Made by a program: the position numbers and the translations under genes. A stretch of 64,000 bases of DNA from contig NZ_JBIQOI010000001.1 of assembly GCF_044197065.1 (NCBI RefSeq), forward strand, positions 744,001 to 808,000. The letters run 5' to 3'. The DNA is from Kluyvera ascorbata_C (GTDB lineage: Bacteria; Pseudomonadota; Gammaproteobacteria; Enterobacterales; Enterobacteriaceae). Shown here in pieces: positions 60,068-64,000 of this stretch (the stretch's first letter is position 1; each line of letters begins with the position of its first letter). The notes below the pieces were generated by a model, which was given only the letters and a program-made list of their open reading frames with translations, had not been told where the DNA came from and searched no databases.

Positions 60068-61413
60068 TGCACTCTCACCCAGACGTACGCTTTAGCGCTG
60101 ACTTTGCCTGCGGTGACCGTCTGTCCCGGTATTTTTTGCAACGTTGCGGTCAGCACCGACTGGTAGTTGGTATATCCGGAGGCCGAGCTGCCGCTCGCGG
60201 ATGCGCCGTTGAGCACGGAATACCAGCCCACATCGTTACCGCTCGGGCAACCGGTAGAGGTACAGGCTCCCCAGCCGAGGAAATTCATCGCCGTACCGGT
60301 TGCGGCGTTGCTTAACGCGATGCCGACGCCGGTGGCGATAGTAGCATCGGTGCCATAGCCATCGGATAAGAGATAGCTGACGCCGCCTGAGCTATTCACC
60401 AGTCCCAGCTTTTGCGCGGCCAAATAGCTTTCATACGGCACCTGTAGCCCTAACGCCGTGCCTCCTGATGAGACGCCGGACACGGCGGTGTTATCGCACT
60501 CAATGGAGACGGTAAAGTTGGACTGCGATGTTCCTCCGCCCTCCAGCGATTGGATGCTGATGGTGGGTAACAGCACTAATGGCGTGACGTTACGCGCCAC
60601 GCAGGTCGCCGTGTGGGTTAAGGTCGAGATGGGGGACGTGCCCATGCCCATCGCTATCCAGCGTCCAGTGCCCCAGGTTGAAAAGTTATACGCTGAATCC
60701 GAACCGATGGTATCGGTGGCGATGCCGGGCCCTTTGAAGGTGACGTAACCATTCGGTTGAGTACAAGAATAGCTTGAGGTTCCCGTGGCCGACGCCATTC
60801 CCGAATAGGGGTTGCTGGAGCTGGTCGCGCCGCAATAACGGCTCGCACCGTTACCAGGAAGCCCGCTGATACGTATCAGGTCGGCGCGAATGGCGCTGAA
60901 ATCCTTCACCCGGATCTGTATTTTGTTGCCGACAGTGGCGTAGCTGGTAATCGGGTATTGCTGCCAATTGCGCGTGAAGGGCATACCGGAATTGAGGTGC
61001 GTGAGCTTAATGCCGACATAGGGGAAATAGGTCGCATAATAGTCTGAATTCCCGTCATCGGCACCCAGGTCGTAGAAGCCGCCAACGCGGTCGTCACCGT
61101 TAGTGGCAAACACTTCATAGATGCTGCCCACATCGCTGGCGTCGCATTCGTATAAAACAAGATCGCCTGCGCCGCTGCTGCTGTAGCGTGAAGCGGTGGT
61201 GATGCTGAATACGGTGCTGCCGAGCGGCGTGCCCGTTGGCTGGAGATAGGCGCTGGTGATATTGACATTACCAAGGCCAATCCCCACGCCACAGCTATCG
61301 CAACCGGCATCGATCGATGATTTGCGGGTACAGGTGGCCTGTGCGGTTGCGGCAGATAACAGCAGGAGGGCTGCGCTCCATAATAATGTGCGTAACGTGG
61401 AATAGTGTATCAC
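60064..61413 (-). CDS. Two-domain fimbrial adhesin (StbD-like)
   Basis: A 449-residue secreted protein with a signal peptide (LLWSAALLLLSAATAQA), a receptor-binding-like N-terminal part (about 28-260) and a C-terminal pilin-type domain ending with alternating residues (SAKAYVWVRVQ) for donor-strand exchange. It has several cysteine pairs (ATCTRKSS, DAGCDSCGVG, ATCVARNV, SIECDNT). I chose the GTG at 61413 because GGAG is well spaced for it and it overlaps the usher stop (GTGA); an ATG two codons earlier is too close. Likely the tip adhesin of an stb-like fimbria. Confidence 0.8.
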   Translation of the reverse strand: MIHYSTLRTLLWSAALLLLSAATAQATCTRKSSIDAGCDSCGVGIGLGNVNITSAYLQPTGTPLGSTVFSITTASRYSSSGAGDLVLYECDASDVGSIYEVFATNGDDRVGGFYDLGADDGNSDYYATYFPYVGIKLTHLNSGMPFTRNWQQYPITSYATVGNKIQIRVKDFSAIRADLIRISGLPGNGASRYCGATSSSNPYSGMASATGTSSYSCTQPNGYVTFKGPGIATDTIGSDSAYNFSTWGTGRWIAMGMGTSPISTLTHTATCVARNVTPLVLLPTISIQSLEGGGTSQSNFTVSIECDNTAVSGVSSGGTALGLQVPYESYLAAQKLGLVNSSGGVSYLLSDGYGTDATIATGVGIALSNAATGTAMNFLGWGACTSTGCPSGNDVGWYSVLNGASASGSSASGYTNYQSVLTATLQKIPGQTVTAGKVSAKAYVWVRVQ

Positions 61414-63941
61414 CGGCATTCTCCAGGCGTTTTAATGATGGTGTCGTGGCTCTGCTCATCAGTAATGTGATAATGCAAGCGGCAGGATTGCCGATTCCCC
61501 CACTGAATAGTCAGGGTGTCTTCCAGCTTGTCATTGCGAACCCAGGCCTGATTGTTCTGCCCAACCGTGCCAACGGGGCGACCATCGTTGTCATAAATGC
61601 TGGCGCCAATTGGCAGGCTGCCGCGATAGCGAATAGTAATGAGCATCGGATAGCCGTGGATGACGCTAAATTTGACCCGAACCATCGCGCCAGCCAGGGG
61701 GGCAATGCGCTGACTGCTCGATGTCAGTTCGGCATTTTTGTTTATCCCGGACGAGTCGAGGACGACATTGTTATATTGATAGGGTGCGATGGAAGGACTC
61801 AGAGCAAAGCCGAATCTGTCGATAGCCACGTTTTGACTTCCGGCAACCGTCGCACCCTGAGCGCCTTTAGCCTCCACCAATGCGAAGGTTTCGCCCAGAT
61901 AAGGACCCGCGGTGACGCCATCTTTATGAATCACCACCGCGCCCTGAAGGCCTGCGGAACCCTGAGAGTAGTTTTTGCCATGCGAGAGGGTGCCCTGCAG
62001 GGACCCTACTGCCGTAGAAGTTTGCAGGGTGCCGCCGACGGAATGCGTGTTGTCGTAGTCGCGCGCGTAGGTGACGCCATAGCTTAACGGGCGTTCGCTG
62101 TCCGTAACGCCGGATAGCGTGGACTGCAAGGTTGAGCCGATGCCGTTTTGCTGTGTATAGGTTGAGCTGAGCGTCGTCTGTCGATTCTGGCCAAAGGGAA
62201 TGGAAATCGAGACCGAGCTGAGGGTCTGCTGATTGGCGGAATAATAGTTATTGATATAGTTGTCGTAGCCAATTCCTCCATCAATGGTTGAGCGATAAAC
62301 CTCGCTGTAGCGGGTTCGCGCAATCGACGCATTGATCGACATGCCGTTGGCAAACTGCTTGCTGTAGCCAAACTGGTATTGCTTGTCCGGGCTTCGACCG
62401 TCGCGGTAGGCCTGCGTTGAGCCGGAAAGCCAGACGCTGCCAAGAGCATCCATATCCTGAGTGACGGAGACCTCAAAGCGGGAAGACTGGTTTAAGGTTG
62501 TCGAGGTCCAGTTCTGCTTATTCTCTTCCCATGCCTGGCGTAAGCCAAAAACGTCTGAAAGATCGCGGTAGCCCGCCGTTGAGTAGCGGTAGCCGGCGAT
62601 GGCGATGGTGGTATTGGTGGGTTCAATACGTTTGCTATAGCTGGCATGGAACATCCAGCCGGTTTGTGAACCGCTGGGTAAATCGGCCTGGGAGAACGTG
62701 GTGTCCAGGCCGAATGCGCCTAGCTCGGAAGAGTGCACTGCGCCCATGACGGCGGAGAAGTAGCCCTGTGCCAGGCGGCTGCCAAGGTTGGTGGTGATGT
62801 TATTACTCACGCCATATTGCAGCGTGAATTCGGTGAAGGGGTCCTTGTCCCCCACATAGCGGGAACGACCCGCGATGGCGGCGTATTTGAACATTCCTTG
62901 TCTGACGGATTCGGGACCCGCGGCGTAGGGCACGGTAAAGGTGCTGACGCTGCCATCGGCTTCGGTAACCGTAACGGCGAGATCCCCGGAATAGGAGACA
63001 GGGTACAGGTCGCTAATCTCAAAACTGCCGGGAGGAACGGTGGTTTCGTAGATAACGGCTTTGCCCTGGCTCACGGTAACGCGGGCGTTGCTCCTGGCAA
63101 CGCCGCGTACGACAGGGGCATAGCCCTGCTGGGACTGAGGCAGCATTCGATCGTCAGAGGCGAGCGAAACGCCGCGAAAGGCCATACCGGAGAAGAAATT
63201 ACCGGCGGTATAGCTATCGCCCACCGTCAGGCTGCTTCTGATGGGCAAAATAGGGCGCTGGAGATAGGCGCGGTTGCTTGACCATAGGGTTTTCCCCGGA
63301 GAGCTATGTGACCAGGAACCTTGCTGACGTAACTGCCATTGCCCAAAGTTTATCGCGTTATTTAAGCCAACCCAGGTCGATTGATAATCACCGCTAGCGC
63401 CGCCGCTAAATCGCGAGTAGTACTGATTCACGCTGTAATTCGACAGAAACATGGTTTCCCCGGCATTCAGATCGTCCGGCGGAACATATCCTCGAGGGGT
63501 TTTGATAAGCTCGGTTTGAGGAATAATAATATTAACCAGCATTTTGGTCATGTCGGTATCGACGGATGACTGGGCAACCACCGCGGATAAAAAATAGCAA
63601 CCGTCTGGTTTTACGGCGGCTTTATCTTTTAGCGGCAGTTGCGCGATAAGTGCAGGCGAGAAGCATGGCTGTGTACTGTCTTTCGTGACGCGAAAATCGA
63701 CATTCTCATGGGATAAAAATACGCCATTAAGCTGTATATCAACCGAATAGACGCCAGGTTTGATTTTATCATCAGAGATATAGTTGATGATATCATCAAC
63801 CGGTAAACCACTCCCTTTTAATAGTGTTGTGTCAAAAACATAGTCGCTATCGCTATCATGTTTATCCGTGCTGCCCGAACTAGCATATACGGATAACGAT
63901 AACGGGGTAACGAACAGTGTTAACACTATTATCCTTAACAT
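61410..63941 (-). CDS. Fimbrial outer-membrane usher (StbC-like)
   Basis: An 843-residue usher with a signal peptide (LRIIVLTLFVTPLSLSVYA). An N-terminal subunit-binding domain is followed by the beta-barrel with plug (barrel segments such as SLTVGDSYTAGNFFSGMAFR, RGVSLASDDRMLPQ) and C-terminal domains (GAMVRVKFSVIHGYPMLITI, GQNNQAWVRNDKL). It secretes and assembles chaperone-bound subunits. The start is uncertain between ATG at 63941 and GTG at 63950. It overlaps the adhesin gene by 4 bp. Confidence 0.92.
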   Translation of the reverse strand: MLRIIVLTLFVTPLSLSVYASSGSTDKHDSDSDYVFDTTLLKGSGLPVDDIINYISDDKIKPGVYSVDIQLNGVFLSHENVDFRVTKDSTQPCFSPALIAQLPLKDKAAVKPDGCYFLSAVVAQSSVDTDMTKMLVNIIIPQTELIKTPRGYVPPDDLNAGETMFLSNYSVNQYYSRFSGGASGDYQSTWVGLNNAINFGQWQLRQQGSWSHSSPGKTLWSSNRAYLQRPILPIRSSLTVGDSYTAGNFFSGMAFRGVSLASDDRMLPQSQQGYAPVVRGVARSNARVTVSQGKAVIYETTVPPGSFEISDLYPVSYSGDLAVTVTEADGSVSTFTVPYAAGPESVRQGMFKYAAIAGRSRYVGDKDPFTEFTLQYGVSNNITTNLGSRLAQGYFSAVMGAVHSSELGAFGLDTTFSQADLPSGSQTGWMFHASYSKRIEPTNTTIAIAGYRYSTAGYRDLSDVFGLRQAWEENKQNWTSTTLNQSSRFEVSVTQDMDALGSVWLSGSTQAYRDGRSPDKQYQFGYSKQFANGMSINASIARTRYSEVYRSTIDGGIGYDNYINNYYSANQQTLSSVSISIPFGQNRQTTLSSTYTQQNGIGSTLQSTLSGVTDSERPLSYGVTYARDYDNTHSVGGTLQTSTAVGSLQGTLSHGKNYSQGSAGLQGAVVIHKDGVTAGPYLGETFALVEAKGAQGATVAGSQNVAIDRFGFALSPSIAPYQYNNVVLDSSGINKNAELTSSSQRIAPLAGAMVRVKFSVIHGYPMLITIRYRGSLPIGASIYDNDGRPVGTVGQNNQAWVRNDKLEDTLTIQWGNRQSCRLHYHITDEQSHDTIIKTPGECR

Positions 63942-63959
63942 TATTACCACATTTCCCGG

Positions 63960-64000
63960 TTATCGTGCTTTCAGCGCTTTTTCTTGCAATACGCCATAGT
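63960..64000 (-). CDS. C-terminal end of an upstream fimbrial gene, probably a chaperone (partial)
   Basis: The minus-strand frame entering from the right edge ends YGVLQEKALKAR and stops 18 bp before the usher. A basic tail after a short strand suits a PapD-type chaperone better than a pilin, which would end in a hydrophobic donor-strand pattern. In the stb order a chaperone (StbB) precedes the usher. Only 13 codons are visible. Confidence 0.5.
   Translation of the reverse strand, partial: YGVLQEKALKAR

Noticed and set aside
61317..62087. Open frame of 256 codons on the plus strand across the adhesin/usher junction
   Set aside because: Antisense to two genes with clear homology, and no ribosome site or domain.
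1..64000. CRISPR arrays, tRNA or rRNA genes, insertion sequences, prophage genes
   Set aside because: None was seen. There are no regularly spaced repeats, no transposase or integrase frames and no tRNA-like end next to the accessory blocks.

Overview
The window is chromosomal DNA of a member of the Enterobacteriaceae. Gene content and protein sequences are close to Escherichia coli, and long runs keep E. coli order (purT, ptrB, exoX-yobB-holE, yobA-yebZ-yebY, yebV-rsmF-letB-letA, msrC-proQ-prc-htpX, yebQ/kdgR, yobH-mgrB-yebO-yobF-cspC-rlmA, mntP-yobD-manZYX, yoaE-pdeD-sdaA-nudL-pabB-yoaH). The accessory genes between and after these blocks (pgaABCD, csc sucrose genes, an stb-like fimbrial cluster, a second GAPDH) suggest the Enterobacter/Lelliottia/Leclercia/Kosakonia group rather than E. 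coli. I cannot fix the species from the sequence alone.

Layout. 1-15 kb: end of eda, purT with an exact PurR operator, ptrB, exoX, yobB, holE, the copper-linked yobA-yebZ-yebY operon, the sRNA SdsR, an lpxP-type lipid A acyltransferase, yebV, rsmF and the letAB envelope lipid-transport pair. 14.5-19 kb: msrC, proQ, prc and htpX. 19-26.5 kb: pgaDCBA for poly-N-acetylglucosamine export, divergent from an unrecognised LuxR-type regulator. 26.5-31 kb: yebQ and kdgR (divergent), then the small-protein genes yobH, mgrB, yebO and yobF, and cspC. 31-44 kb: rlmA, mntP with a manganese riboswitch plus MntR- and Fur-like sites, the manXYZ mannose phosphotransferase system with Mlc- and CRP-like sites, yoaE, pdeD, sdaA, nudL, pabB, yoaH.

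From about 43.6 kb the E. coli-like order stops. Here are a secreted phosphodiester glycosidase-like protein, an AzlCD amino acid exporter pair, a second NAD-type GAPDH, a GlxA-like regulator, an MFS exporter, an L,D-transpeptidase, and a small group made of an AraC regulator, a cupin, a methyltransferase with a Fur-like box, a metallo-beta-lactamase-fold protein lacking its usual histidines, and a LysR regulator. The cscBKA/cscR genes (54.4-59.3 kb) encode sucrose uptake, cleavage and fructose phosphorylation under a LacI-type repressor with two operators. The window ends in a chaperone-usher fimbrial operon on the minus strand: upstream chaperone (partial), usher, adhesin, second chaperone.

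No tRNA, rRNA, CRISPR array, insertion sequence or prophage was seen. Points most worth a second look are the regulatory region between mntP and yobD, the yobF/cspC overlap, the paired operators of man and csc, the Fur-like box before the methyltransferase, the histidine-less MBL protein, and the pga leader with its divergent regulator.
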